A stretch of 64,000 nt of DNA from Nelumbo lutea (Eukaryota > Streptophyta > Magnoliopsida > Proteales > Nelumbonaceae). The DNA is taken from the NCBI GenBank assembly GCA_022828595.1, contig JAKGHH010000002.1, forward strand, positions 69,226,383-69,290,382, given 5' to 3'. A program made the translations under genes and the position numbers. The notes under the pieces were generated by a model that did not search any database, was not told the origin of the DNA, and saw only the letters and a program-made list of their open reading frames with translations. Below, one piece after another: positions 32,076-44,056 of the stretch (position 1 is its first letter; every line of letters starts with the position of its first letter).

Positions 32076-33799
32076 TTTAATGGCTAAAAACACAAGAATG
32101 GTATTATTTAGGAAATGATCCATTTATGACTTTAATATCTAATTAAGTTGTTTCAAGTTTTTTTATCCACAAGATCTCATATAGATCTACAATATTTATG
32201 GTTTAATTTGAAAAGACCATCAACTGTCCAATAAATTAGATACTACCATACACATACCGGGACTACTTAATGTTTCTCCTAGAGTATTTGTCATGAGCAC
32301 AGTACTTAAATACAAAGAGAGAAAACTCTCTCAATTAGACATCCGATAGTATCAAATTTGGATCTAGCTAGGTATCATCTGCCATATTTATTGTAACCAG
32401 GCCTCTTGTTGTCCCTAGAGGCAAGGTTCATGTTAGTTTTTGAATCCACCGATAAGTTAAAACTAAGAATTAGGACATGTGGCCATTTTTGTAGCTCTTT
32501 GTAGAGATATCCTAGCTCAATTCGTGAAACTTAGAAAAATTATTTTTCTTAATCCAATGTCAATCCTCCTTGGAAGTCATTCATATTTTAATGAATTTGA
32601 TTCGGATTTCTAAGGAATAGACAATTCCAATCAATTCTTGGGGATTTTAATTTCAATTCCAACTGCAAAACCAAATGATCCAATTCGATCCGAGATCTGA
32701 TCCTAATTGGTCGAATTCGGATCACCCCTATCTGATCAAATACATTATATATTTATAAATATAAATATATAAAATACATATATATATATGTTATTTATTT
32801 ATAAATATATTTTTATAAATTTGTTATATTATATTTTTATGAAAAGCATGTATATATATGATGAAAATGATTAAAAAATATTTATATATATTTTTTTATT
32901 TAAATTAGTATATTTTATTTTTTTAATAATTTATTAATTTTTAAAGAAAATAAGTCAGATCGAATCAGATCCAAAGATCCGACTTACCCATAGAATTCGA
33001 ATTCAAATTGAGTCCTATAAGATCTAATCAGATCAGATCTAACATGAATCAGATTCGAATATACCCTAATTTAAATCCTGTCCAATCTATTTACATCCCA
33101 ATCCCTTAAAATCGTTTAATATGCAATTTTTACGAATCGCACAACCGTTTGCATTCCCCAACCTCTTCTACCGACCCACCTTTGGCTTAAAAAAGGGACC
33201 TTCTTTTGAAATATCATTAGACGTACAGACAACAAGTTAACTTTCAAAAGTAGGAATCCTCTCAATTCCACACAATCAGATACAGAATATATATATATAT
33301 ATATATATGCATGCAGCAGCAAGTGCTGAGCACTTAGCAACACTCTCACTGAGTCTGAAAGCATCCTAGAAGCAAAATCTCATATTCACAATTTCTTAAT
33401 TTGGTCTCTCTCCACCCGTACATCTCACAAGGGCTGCTGCAGTTGAGGCTTGTCTGGAATATGCGTGGGTCCATTGTTGCAGTTATTCAAGGCTTCAAGC
33501 TAGCTGGGTCCCTTGGGCCAGTCTCCGGGAAAGAAACAGAAATCAACTTATGCTTTCCACCGTCCAGCTGAGAAAGTAATCAGATACAGAGGATGCATGA
33601 GAGGAATGGTAGATAGCTAATGATACAAATTTTTTATGGACCTTTCTGCATTTGTGTCCTTTGGGCGCCTTTGTTCAATATTGCATGGATTCACACTGTA
33701 TATATGATTAACTTTAAGAGTTAAATCATTCAAAATAAAGCACTACTCAAAAAATATGCTTTAAGAATTTTTCTTCAACTTTTTGTTGCAGTTGATAGA
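32076..33799. other. Intergenic repeats, no gene seen
   Basis: It contains GATCCGA / TCAGATC-rich repeat sequence at 32670-33070 around an AT-rich core and an (AT)n run at 33287-33308. The stretch 33360-33600 is of ordinary composition without a clear reading frame. Confidence 0.5.
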
Positions 33800-35960
33800 T
33801 AGGGGTGTCCACAGTTCGGTTAATCGAAACCATGGGCATATTTTGTTAACCGAATCAGTATTATCGGTTTTTGTATCAGTCTAAACCAAAACCGAATCAA
33901 AACAAGCAGTTAACCAGTTAACTGGTCTTGGGTTTTCGTTTTTTTTATTTTTTTCATTTTTATTAAAAAAACATTTCCTATCTAAAATGACAAAAATAGC
34001 AAAGGAAAAAACCTGAAAAGAGAAACAAGCATATTTCACATCTGGAGCATAGTTGATTTCATCACTTACAACTTAAAATAGCTGAACTTAAATTAGGATG
34101 CACTTTTCATGCTTCTTAAGTTCGATGTGAAAAACCTACATAACATAATATCCAAAAAAATGCTTCTTAAGTTTCATACTTCTTTATCCTATAAAAAAGA
34201 ATTCCATGCTTCTTAATTTCATTCCTAATTCAAGCTAATTTGTTTAAAATACATGTTCCAAGATTAGCACCTATGGAATTGTTGGGTGTTGGCCAATGCA
34301 AATTTGCAGCAAGGCAATTATAGTCATAGAACCTATAGAGAAATGAAAGAATCAAACATGAAGACCAAAACTTACTTCACCATCTCTCTCAACACTTGAG
34401 CGTTATCAATATCATAGGATTCATTAATAAACCCAATCCACATAATCCAATTTACACTGAGGGTCAAGAACCACTACAATGAACAGCATGATGTTGATAT
34501 TCCTCACATTTGTCCAATACTTTTCAAACTTCTTTTTCATCTTGGAAATCATCAAACTAACAGTAAAATCATCACTGATATACTTAGAAATAACAAGCCC
34601 AATACCATAAATTTCTTTCATGTATTCATTTCTAGTTACATAAAGTGACCGAGACAATTTAAATGTATTTTCATAGAAAACTTTGAGAAAATGAAGCAAA
34701 CACCGAGCATATTCCCAATAATCATCATTAGGCAAACCCTTATTTTTTGAACTAGTAAGCTCTTCTATGTATTTATTATCAACAATCTCCAACAAATCAA
34801 ATGCTTTCTGAAATTTTAAAGCAAATTCCAACATCAAGTAAATAAAATTGCACCTAGTATCAACACCTAGGCAAATATGACTCTTACTCTCTATCTTTTC
34901 GTTCTTTACACAATACTTGAACCTTTGCAATCGTGATGGAAAAGACCTTACATACTTCAATGCAGAATGGATCATAAAAATAGATTCATTCAACTCTGAC
35001 AATCCCTCTTTAACAATTAAACTCAAAATATGTGCTCCACATCTCATGTGTACTAGTTGAATCCAATTTATCTCACTCTTTAAAGCACTTCCCTTCCAAC
35101 TATTGAGTCTCTTTTTCAAGTATTGAATTCCTACATCATTTGATCTTACATTATCTATTATTACAGTGAAAGCTCTTTCAATGCCACAATCAAGCAAGCA
35201 TCTCTTAATTGCCTTACCAATCACTTCTCCTGAGTGATTGGAAATTTAACAAAAATTTAAATTTTTTTATACAATCTCCAATCAACATCTATGAAGGGAG
35301 CAGCAAGACACATACAACTAAGACTTTGACAAGATGTCCATGTGTCTGTAGTAAGGCAGACCCTTTATGGCAATTTCTTAAAATATTTCTTCAACTTTCT
35401 CTTCTCCTCCATAAACTGATCATAATAATCTCTAGTTATTGTTTGACGTGAAGAAACTATAAATCATGGTTGCATGGTACCACAGAAGTCGCGGAACCCC
35501 TCCCATTCCACATGCTTAAAGGGCAGTTCATCTACAATAGTCATTCTAGAAAATGCCCTTCTATAATCTTCTTGGTCAAACTTGTAAGTTACAAGTATAT
35601 ATTGGTGTAGTGCCCATGCCCCCCTCTTTTGCATTTTGATATGAAGACTCCAAAGTTTTTTGTTTCTTGTCTGCATTCAAAAGATACTTCTTACATCTAG
35701 TTAAATGATTAATTAAGCAACTTTTACCATTTGCACTAGGACAAGTTAAGTCCTTATTATAATAGTTACATGATGCTTTTTGATCACTTTTAATTTGACA
35801 ATCTATCTTAGTGAAGTGATCGTATACCCAAGATTTTTTTTTTAGAAGTAGAATAAACACTAACCTTTGAATCAACCTCCATAATAGGTGAACTTGATGC
35901 GTTGTCATCATTACTTTGATGTTTAGGAGGAGGGTTTCTGCTTGCGTTATTATCACCCGT
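33800..35960 (-). mobile_element. hAT transposon relic with transposase remains
   Basis: Position 33800 starts TAGGGGTGTCCACAG, the same terminus style as the hAT MITEs in this window. On the minus strand it is the 3' end of an element whose transposase lies at 34360-35956. The opposite terminus and the target duplication were not found, so the element seems truncated on the right. Confidence 0.6.
34360..35956 (-). pseudogene. hAT (Ac/Tag type) transposase, broken
   Basis: The N-terminal part has a BED zinc-finger remnant at about 35860-35680 (SWVYDHF, then LINHLTRCKK); one of the paired cysteines is Tyr (CNYY). The core reads RVCLTTDTWTS at about 35370-35340, then FTVIIDNVRSND (about 35160) and MRCGAHILSLIVKEGL (about 35040). 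LGVDTRCNF near 34860 and LDPQCKLDYVDWVY near 34465 follow. The frame is broken by stops and a frameshift near 35230-35300. The C-terminal dimerisation domain is missing; a GTAAGT donor at about 34376 may start an intron. Family role: cut-and-paste transposition. Confidence 0.82.
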
Positions 35961-36950
35961 ACTTGACATCTAATAAAGAAAAATGATGAATAAGAATGAA
36001 TGAATAAGGAAAAGAATTAATAAGAATAAGGATGAAGGAATAAGAAAAAGAGTGATTAAATATTAAATCTTAGCTTAAAGTTCTCTTCCATTCCCCCAAA
36101 GAATTGAAAAAGGAATGAATAAGAAAAAAAATGAAATTTAGAGATGGATTAAATTAGAGATAACATTATCATGTGATGGAGAATGCATGTTAAGGTCTTA
36201 AAGAATTGTTGTAGTTCTCATTTTATCTTATACTTTCAAATTAAAGAACCTTTAATACAAGAAATTAGTCCCCATTAACATTCCTCATATTCTCATAATG
36301 AGTTTTATTTTATTTTATTTTCATGAATTTTATAATTCCCTAAAACATCCAACCTCTCTTCTATAAGAAATACTTAATACTTCACATTCCCTAAAACATC
36401 AAATAATCCAACTTTCCAACTTTAAACGCAAAATGAACAAATCTAAAATCCCCCAGCCAAGCAAACCAAAAAGTGCATGGTTTTATACATTTTTTAATCA
36501 CATCATAAAAAAATAAATTAAAGCTAGTTCTGACGATCTACATCCATGACTATGAGCTCTCGATTTTTAAACCTAAAAAGCACATTCATGAAGGCAACGA
36601 TTTAGAAATTGTTTCTTTCTTATTTTTCCTTAGCAGTGGCTTGTTGCCCATCTATGATCTATTATATTCATAAATAATTGTTGAATTTTCAAGAAAACAA
36701 CGCCCAAAAAATATGTTTAAGAACCTGTTTTGAGAAAACGTATGTTCAAAAACCTATTGTCTTCCTAATGTGGAAATTTTAAAAAGAAGAGAAACAAGAA
36801 TATACAAAGCAATTGTTGAACTATTTAGCTAAAAAAAAATTGTAAGACTAGGGAGATTAAGAGGTGTCATTCGTATTTTAAACAAATTTCAGAAGAGGTA
36901 TCATTCATATCAACTATTTTAGCTAAAAAAAATTATTTACCTACAATTAT
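35961..36950. other. Intergenic, no gene seen
   Basis: AT-rich, with AATAAGAAT-type short repeats at 35970-36140. No coding evidence. Confidence 0.5.
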
Positions 36951-36983
36951 TGAACTGTACAAGGGAACATTTCCCGTATGTAT

Positions 36984-37032
36984 TGGAAACATCTCCCGTA
37001 AATAATAATATACAAGTATGGGAGATGTTCCC
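36984..37032. repeat. Hairpin GGAAACATCTCCCGTA / TATGGGAGATGTTCCC
   Basis: Short inverted repeat with a 16 base spacer. It shares its arm sequence with the foldback MITE at 12538-12690 and is followed by the same TCACA / TGTGAGG motifs, so it is probably another family member. Confidence 0.65.
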
Positions 37033-37049
37033 GATGTGTGGCTGAGACA

Positions 37050-37174
37050 TGCTGTGAGGTCAATGTGAGGAGAACTATTAGAGGAGCAAATCCAGACTCC
37101 TTTAAAGGGTGCAGATGATAGCATCTTTTTTATATATTAATAAATGTGCATGTGTATTGCATATGGCAATTTCA

Positions 37175-37207
<33 letters not shown>

Positions 37208-37792
37208 TTCAATGTTTTTATTGAAACCCATATAACAAAAATAAATAATTAGGGCATGTTGTATTTGTGAATTAATTGCTCTTAACCTTAAAGACGTAGT
37301 TTCAAATCTTCCAACTTGTTTATATCAATGTTTTCAATTCATAGTTGAATTAGATAGTAAAATTGAAATGACTTGTCACATAGACAAATTTTTTTCTACA
37401 ACACTGTCGTAGGGCTAATACAGAAAATACATGGCCTTATCTACTACAGTGGCCCCACCAATAAGTCACTTCATCTGATTCAAGGTAGGGCCATGGAAAC
37501 AAATCAATGGCTTTGATTAACTGCAGGGCTACAAAATTGTCATAGCAAATGTGGGTATTGGCCTAAAAGGGTGCATGATACTTTTTTCGATCAAATCAAA
37601 CCAGCTTAGAAGAGAATTGGGATTTGTTCTAGTGCTCCTCACACCAATCACACAGCTACATTTACATGCTGTGAGGTCAGTGTGAGGAACACTATTAGAG
37701 GAGCAAATCCATAGTCCTTTAAAGGGTGCATATGATAGCATTTTTTTTTATAAATTAGTAAATGTGCATGCGTATTGCATATGGCAATTTCA

Positions 37793-37840
<48 letters not shown>

Positions 37841-38030
37841 TTCAATATTTTTTATTGAAACCCATGTAACAAAAATAAATAATTAAGGCATGTTGTATTT
37901 GTGAATTAATTGCTCTTCACCTTAAAGACCTAGTTTCAAATCTTCCAACTTGTTTATATCAATGTTTTCAATTCATAGTTGAATTAGATAGTAAAATTGA
38001 AATGACATGTCACATAGACAAATTTTTTAG
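37050..38030. repeat. Duplicated segment (about 340-360 bp, two copies) with (AAT)n
   Basis: Bases 37053-37391 recur at 37669-38023 in the same orientation with high identity. Each copy has a CTCCTTTAAAGGG-type start, an (AAT)n microsatellite (37175-37207 and 37793-37840) and a long non-repetitive tail. A 275 base unique spacer separates them. No gene is seen. Confidence 0.82.
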
Positions 38031-38039
38031 TATGTTTCA

Positions 38040-39870
38040 ACTCAAATCACTTTGTTGCTCATTGTCTTGATCAATAACCAAATAACCTTACTAGTTGAAC
38101 TATTAACCAATTAATTTGACCAGGTAAAATGGGTTATGGATAAGTCATTAATCTTTTTTTTTCTGTATTTTAGCCATTTTCATCATTAATAACAATAATT
38201 CTCATTTTTTTAGATTTTTTATTTAATGCGATAAATATATAATATTAAAGACAAGCTCAACTTTTTTATAAATTTAATAGTGTTTTCTATTATTTTTATT
38301 ATTTAATATGACATCATATGTTAACTTGTCTAATTGAGAGGAAAATGTAGTTCCAATCAAATTGTAGAATATTGTTTTTTATCAATGTTTTATATTCCAT
38401 AGTCAAACCAATTGGTCTGATTAATTGACCTATCACTCAACCATAAGGGTGAACACTAATCAAGCTGAAGCTCAGCTCATAAAGCTCACAAGCCTAAAGT
38501 GAGCTTATATATAATATTTTTTAATTTTTATAATCTTTTAATGAAATTTGGCCCGTTGTTAAAGTCAAGTTCAAGCCAAGCTTGAATGTAACATTTTGAG
38601 TTAGGCCACATTCAAGCTAGTACTTCTAGATCAAATCAAGCTCGAACCCAAACTTCAGGGTTTTTCTTTTTTGCTAAGCCAAGCTCAAATAGTCTAATAT
38701 TTGGCTTGGCTTGGTTTGTATCTACCCCCACCCAACCACGAGTTTGGATCCATTTACCACCAAATTGCTTGTCGTAATAAAAACAATTAACTTAGTAAAA
38801 ACATTGTGACCTAGCTAATTGATCCTCTTGACCTAATAGTGGGGTCATGGGTTAGACATTAATTCATTTTTCTCAATTATTCTTTTTTCATCAATAATAA
38901 AAATAATTTTTGTTTATTCCATTCTTTTAGTATAATGAATATATAATATTAGAGATATGGACATATTTTTCTACTTCTATATTTTTACAACTAATTTTAT
39001 TTCTATATTTATTAAACTTTCATCGTTTAATTATGGCATCATGGGTTTATCCATTTGATCTAGATGGTTGAACCATTGACCCACCACATGGATGGAAAAA
39101 TTATCTTGCTTTTAGGCTGGCCGATTTTAAATTTTGTATTGCATTTTCATCATTAGTATAAGCATGCCTTATTTTCACCTTATTTTTGTTTAAAATGATG
39201 AATATATAATATTAGATATGCTTATTTTTTTCTACAAAGCTTATACATACTTTTTTATTTTTATATTTTAAATATTAATTATGACATTATGACATTATGG
39301 ATTGACCCATTTGATCCAAAAGGTTTAACCATTGACCTGTCACCTAGACAAGAACATAATTTCATTTTTAGATCAATTTTAAAGTAGGTAATTCATTTAC
39401 ATAATTAATAAAAATAAATTTTTTTATCACACTTTTTTGTTTAATAAAACTAATATATAATATTAGAGATGTATCTGAGTTTTTCTTTGGATTTTTCAAC
39501 AATTCTTTATGTGTTTTATAGTTTTTAAAAACTACTTTTTAAATATAACATATCATGGGTAACCATTTAACTTAAATGGTTGAACCATCAACCCACCACT
39601 TAAATAGGAAATTGGTTTCATTTTTGGGTCAAAATATTAAGTTTGTATTCCATTTCCATCATTAATAAAAATACATCTTATTTACCATACTTTTTTTTGT
39701 TTAATATGATGGATATATAATAGTAGAGATGTGTCCAGAATTTTCAATAAAATTTCTTTATTATTTATGTTTTATCTATTATAAAATGTTAGTACTTAAT
39801 TGTGGCATTACAGGTTGACCTATTTGACCCAAAAGTTTGAATTGCTTGTTTACTACTTGAAAAAGCCACA
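38040..39870. repeat. Degenerate tandem repeat, unit about 250-260 bp
   Basis: The marker ATATATAATATTAGAGAT recurs, with changes, at about 38231, 38937, 39200, 39447 and 39709. Each is preceded by a TTTGACC / TTGAACCATTGACCC block and a TTTTTTTGTTTAAT block. Spacing is 263, 247 and 262 in the last three. The larger first gap contains the hAT MITE at 38446-38732. Confidence 0.7.
38446..38732. mobile_element. hAT-type MITE, 287 bp
   Basis: AGGGTGAACACTAATC at the left and GTATCTACCCCCAC at the right mark diverged ends. CAACCATA (38438-38445) and CAACCACG (38733-38740) form an 8 bp duplication with two mismatches. The body has repeated AAGCTCAAG / CTTGGCTTGG motifs. Confidence 0.6.
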
Positions 39871-40134
39871 CATCATTTTCAGATCAGTTATAAAATATAA
39901 TTTAAATATATAGTTTATGGATTTAACTATTTGAATTTACTGTTGAGAAACAAAAATACTTTAAATATAAGGTTTAATGAGAGAATGGGAGTTAATACCT
40001 TAAATATAGGGCTTAATAAGAAGGAATACAATGAATTGAATAGTAATATTGAAATTACAATTTTTTCCCTCAGAATAGAGAGGGACCAATTTAAAAAAAA
40101 CGGATATTTTAGTCAAGAAAAAGTCTAAACACAT

Positions 40135-40400
40135 TGGGGAGCTATTCCCACTTTTTTATGGTGGTATAAATATAGACAATACACTTGAGTACCACCTAGA
40201 CCTTTATGGCAAAGCTATCCTTCTCGGATGTGATTTGGCATATCAAGTTTGGAGCAAAGGACTTGACAAGAGGAGTTAAGTTTTTAAGAATTTTTCTGAT
40301 TATTTACTAACATAGCCCTATAGTTTTGCAGATTTATGAAAACACCCATATAGTTTGCTATCCAGTTATTTAGTCACTTTTCACTAGACAGAAGTGAAAA
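40135..40400 (+). pseudogene. Protein-like fragment, copy 1 (IDNTLEYHLDLYGKAIL)
   Basis: The plus strand reads GAIPT-like sequence, then a GGI-IDNTLEYHLDLYGKAILLGCDLAYQVWSK-type frame, broken by an extra base near 40155. The same block recurs at 41490-41760. I do not recognise the protein. The conserved reading between two diverged copies hints at a former coding origin. Confidence 0.4.
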
Positions 40401-40559
40401 ATGATGGTTTTGACCTTACACCCATTTGAACAAATTTAATTAAATGAAAATAAAAATGAAAATGTTGCTCTTGCCCCTAATAAAAGTTAGGGTTATAATT
40501 ACGCTCATTTGCTACCCATTTTGAATCTCGAACGTTTCCCATATAAAAGTGAGGGTTAT

Positions 40560-40950
40560 AATTGCCATTTCTACAAATAAAAGTATTTTTAGGATAAGCA
40601 GCTAACCAAACACTACAACACAAATAATTAATTAAAATAAGTATAAGTGGATTGGGAAAAGATCTCCCCAAAACTAATAAGTATTTATTCAAATAAGTAC
40701 TTAAAAACAAGCAGTTATTGCATAAGTATTTATTTGAAAAATATGATGGAGAATTGAGGTAAGATGAAGGTGATGCAAATTTCACAGAAACTTTTGGTAA
40801 AAAATTTGCACTGCCAATGAGTACAAATAAGACAAAAAGTACACATTTTCTCATTAAATAGAAGTGCAAATCATAACGAATATGCAAAACTGAACTAGAT
40901 GCAAAATTTATATTTGGTTCAAATTTGCAATGCAAACAAACGGGGCCTTA
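40560..40950. mobile_element. Probable PIF/Harbinger-like MITE remnant
   Basis: The right end GCAAACAAACGGGGCCTTAA has the style of Tourist-like termini. The left partner is not clear. The GTGCAAAT ... GATGCAAAATT interior recurs at 62600-62690. Confidence 0.4.
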
Positions 40951-41088
40951 ATAACTAATTAAATTGTGACTAAAAACTGAAGAATGAAGTCCTATTTGTC
41001 ATGTCAGGATGGACTGTTTAGCTCATGTTACCAATTCCCTATAGTAAATACTAGCAAGTAGCAACTAAATCCATGCAATGCATGGGCT

Positions 41089-41400
41089 TAATGATCGGAA
41101 TGGGATTCGGCTTCGCTTCTTAAGATGAATGGGTAAATGGTATTAAAATCGGGTGATCTTAGTGTCGTTAGATTTGGATTTTTGGGCTTTATGTATCTAT
41201 GGTGTCGGATTTTGGATTTGATCTGAAATGAGGTTCATGATCAAAATGACTTCAATCGAACAATTGGAATTAGTTTCGGCTTCAGGTCTTAGGATGAAAG
41301 GGTAAATAGTATCAGATTTAGGTAACCTTTGTGTCATTGGGTTTGTGTCTCTAGGGTCTACGTACCTATAGTCTTGGATCCTTGAAGCCCCAACTTTTAT
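41089..41400. repeat. Diverged tandem duplication, unit about 165 bp
   Basis: Blocks TTCGGCTTC, TTAAGATGAATGGGTAAATG, a CTT-GTGTC-TT block and CTATGGTGTCGGAT at 41107-41215 recur in the same order at 41275-41385. Copies are about 75 percent alike by eye. Confidence 0.6.
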
Positions 41401-41444
41401 AAAATTCAAAATACCCCCGGGTCGGATGAGAGGTTAGCTGAAAC

Positions 41445-41760
41445 ATGCTTAAATCTCAAAGTGTTGCAGAAAGACTAAAGAGCACAAAAATGAAATATCT
41501 AGTGGGAGTTATTCCCACTTTTTATGGTGGTATACATATAGACAATACACTTGAATATCACCTAAACCTGTATGGCAAAGCTATCCTTCTCGAATGTGAT
41601 TTGGCTTATGAGGTTTGGAGCAAAGTACTTACAAAGGAGTTAAGTTTATAAGAATTTTTTACGATTATTTACTAACATACCCCTATAGTTTTGCAGATTT
41701 ATGAAAACACCCTTATAGTTTGCTAGACATTTATTTAGTCTACCTTTCATTAGACAGAAG
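41445..41760 (+). pseudogene. Protein-like fragment, copy 2 (IPTFYGGIHIDNTLEYHLNL)
   Basis: An uninterrupted frame runs from 41445 to 41651 and reads KYLVGVIPTFYGGIHIDNT followed by LEYHLNLYGKAILLECDLA and YEVWSK. About 250 bases from 41505 on also occur at 40140-40400. The product is unidentified. It may be an exon fragment carried by a transposon or a relic of a host gene. Confidence 0.4.
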
Positions 41761-41769
41761 ATTGATGAA

Positions 41770-43055
41770 AATACTCTTAATTAATTTTTTGATAAATGAA
41801 TTATAAAAAGTGACCATAAATTATAAATAATTTTGTCTTAGAGATACCGCCACGTGCAAATGAACGTAGACATTTAATAGTAATAAAAGATAGAGAAAAA
41901 CTTGATAGCCCATGGAAATGAGCAAGGATGTCTTTAAACTTTTAGAAGAAGATTGATTCACCCCATATAGTGGGTGAGAAATTTTGGATTTTTTACATTA
42001 GTTTAGGTCCAAGCTAAGGTTCATATTTAGAGTTGGCCCTTAACCTAATCCAACCCATCTAATTTACACTCCTAATTTATTGGAGAGAACAAGAAGGATC
42101 AAGAGATTTAAAAGAAAAAATGGGTTTTAATGCGGAGAGGATATGTCGCAATCATTGATATTATTGTGGAAGAGAGAGAGAGAATTTGCCCTATCCCATT
42201 TAAGGCCTTAGGTGTGTAAGTGGAGTACCTGATTTGAAGTCAGACCCAAACAGCCTGAGACTATCCTTGTTGGAATTTTATCAAATCCTCAACCCGAGCC
42301 CACCCCTAATCGAATTACAACGGATGATGTGACACGTAGAACCATCAACTAGATAAGACCTTTTAGACCCGGCAAAAAGTTGACCCAATCCAACCCAAAA
42401 AACTAAGGTTAGGGTCTTATGTTTAGCTACCTGAATGTGAGACCCGACCCGATTCAGAAAAAAACTGGGTTGGGTTGGGTCATGGATTGACTTGTCAATC
42501 CAATTATCAGGTATAATTGGGACCATTTATGTATTGTTAGATGTTTTCACTCTTTAATCTTTATTATTTAGTCTTTATAATTTAAGGTCAATTCCTTTAA
42601 TTTTGACATTTTTATATATTTTTCTTTATTTTTAAAAGTTTCAATTATTTTTAGAAATGACCCGAATTGACACATGGGTTAATCCTAACTCGAATAGTTA
42701 GGGTTAGGGGCTAGCATTTACTGACCTAACCCCAAAGGAACCCAACCCAAAATCAACTTGAAGTGTCTTGACCCAATCTGAACCCGACCCACCCAACCCA
42801 ATTGCCAGTTCTAAACCCTTTTGATTGAGTTGACTAGCAAACCTAATAAAATATAAGATAATCTCATATATGAAAAGATAAAATATTTTATTTTAAATTA
42901 GAACTCGCATGTGCAAAATTGCTATGCTCTTTTTAATAAAAAGGAATAAAACCAATTTTCTATTTTTAGTCAAACACATTTTCTCTTTGGTGTTCTTTTC
43001 AAAAGTGTTTAATATTCCATATCTACTGGTCATATTTTACACAAGTATATTTTAT
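41770..43055. other. Intergenic with hAT-like repeat, no gene seen
   Basis: Between about 42000 and 42800 the sequence is rich in AACCCAACCC / GGGTTGGGT motifs like the bodies of the hAT MITEs; ends are not resolved. The rest is AT-rich. Confidence 0.5.
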
Positions 43056-43063
43056 CTTCGTGC

Positions 43064-43187
43064 TCAGTTTGGAAGAATACAAATACAAATATGCATAGTG
43101 CAAAGCCTTGCATTTTGTAATATTTTTTATGTATTTACACCGTATATATCTGTATTTGTACTCTTTTCAAACTGAACGGTTGTGTAT
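43064..43187. mobile_element. Tourist-like MITE, about 120 bp (copy 1)
   Basis: GCTCAGTTTGGAAGAATACAA at the left pairs with TGTACTCTTTTCAAACTGAAC at the right. The family is shared with 45591-45707 and 51908-52016. Confidence 0.7.
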
Positions 43188-43293
43188 AGTGTTTAAAGTT
43201 GACACTCAAAGAGGTTGGTGAGGTAATTGAACAAAAACAATGTGATATAGGGCTGTAAATGTTAATCATTTGTCTGAATTTGAATTTAAATCA

Positions 43294-43523
43294 AGGTTCA
43301 AAGTATCGGCATGCATCGGCTCGTATTTTCCGATACGTATCATTCCGGGACCTCTCCGATACGCCCCTATGGTGGATGTATTGGGGGTCTGACCGGTCCA
43401 GAGGGTGGAGGAGCCCTAAACCGGTCCCTTGAACTGGTTTCAGAAGAAAAAATAAAAAAATAGTATCAATTTGCCCGATATGCCCCTATCGACGTATCAG
43501 GTGTATTGATATTTTGAACCTTG
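43294..43523. mobile_element. Foldback MITE with CAAGGTTCAAAGTATCGG ends
   Basis: The left end CAAGGTTCAAAGTATCGG is inverted at the right end as GATATTTTGAACCTTG. ATTTAAAT lies at both flanks and could be a target duplication. The interior has CGATACG and CCCCTA repeats. A diverged relative starts at about 43728, and similar CGATACG motifs occur at 50090-50270 and 55535-55600. Confidence 0.65.
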
Positions 43524-43727
43524 ATTTAAATCCAATTGGTGATCTAATTGGGATGAATATGAATCATCCCGTATCCATCCAATATGATATGATTCAATCT
43601 GATTTAAATATACGAAGGTAAGAGTATGTACATATATGCAAGCATTAACCATATATGATTTATGCAACCTAAGGCAAGTATCCTTTTATATAGTATACTT
43701 GTATTCAATATTCAAAACATAGAAACA

Positions 43728-44056
43728 AGATTCAAAGTATTGACACGTATTGGCCGATATATATCATTCCGGAACCTCTCTGATATGCCCTATAGTGGAT
43801 GTAGAATCGGTTTCAAAAACAAAAAAAAAAAAGGGTATCGGATGCATATGTGCATATTGTAGATGATGAATAGATCTATTGATTTCCACGGTCACTGATA
43901 TTTGTAAGGAGTTTCGACCTTTTATAACATCCAACTACCTAATTCAGTATAAAAGTTATCAAAACAAAAAATAAAAAATAAATGGCACTGTCTTTTAATC
44001 ACTCTATGCTGGCAATGTCAGTGTCGAGTGTATGGATACTTGGAACCTTGCCTATA
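43728..44056. mobile_element. Diverged relative of the 43294 foldback element
   Basis: It starts CAAGATTCAAAGTATTGAC, repeats CATTCCGG-ACCTCTC, and ends CTTGGAACCTTG. More decayed than its neighbour. Confidence 0.5.

Noticed and set aside
36933..37741. Two similar frames sharing the residues APFKG-WICSSNS
   Set aside because: They are translations of duplicated non-coding sequence next to the hairpin, with no similarity to known proteins.
40477..40935. 152-residue minus-strand frame
   Set aside because: No recognisable domain; it covers a probable MITE remnant and has an AT-driven Phe/Leu/Asn composition.
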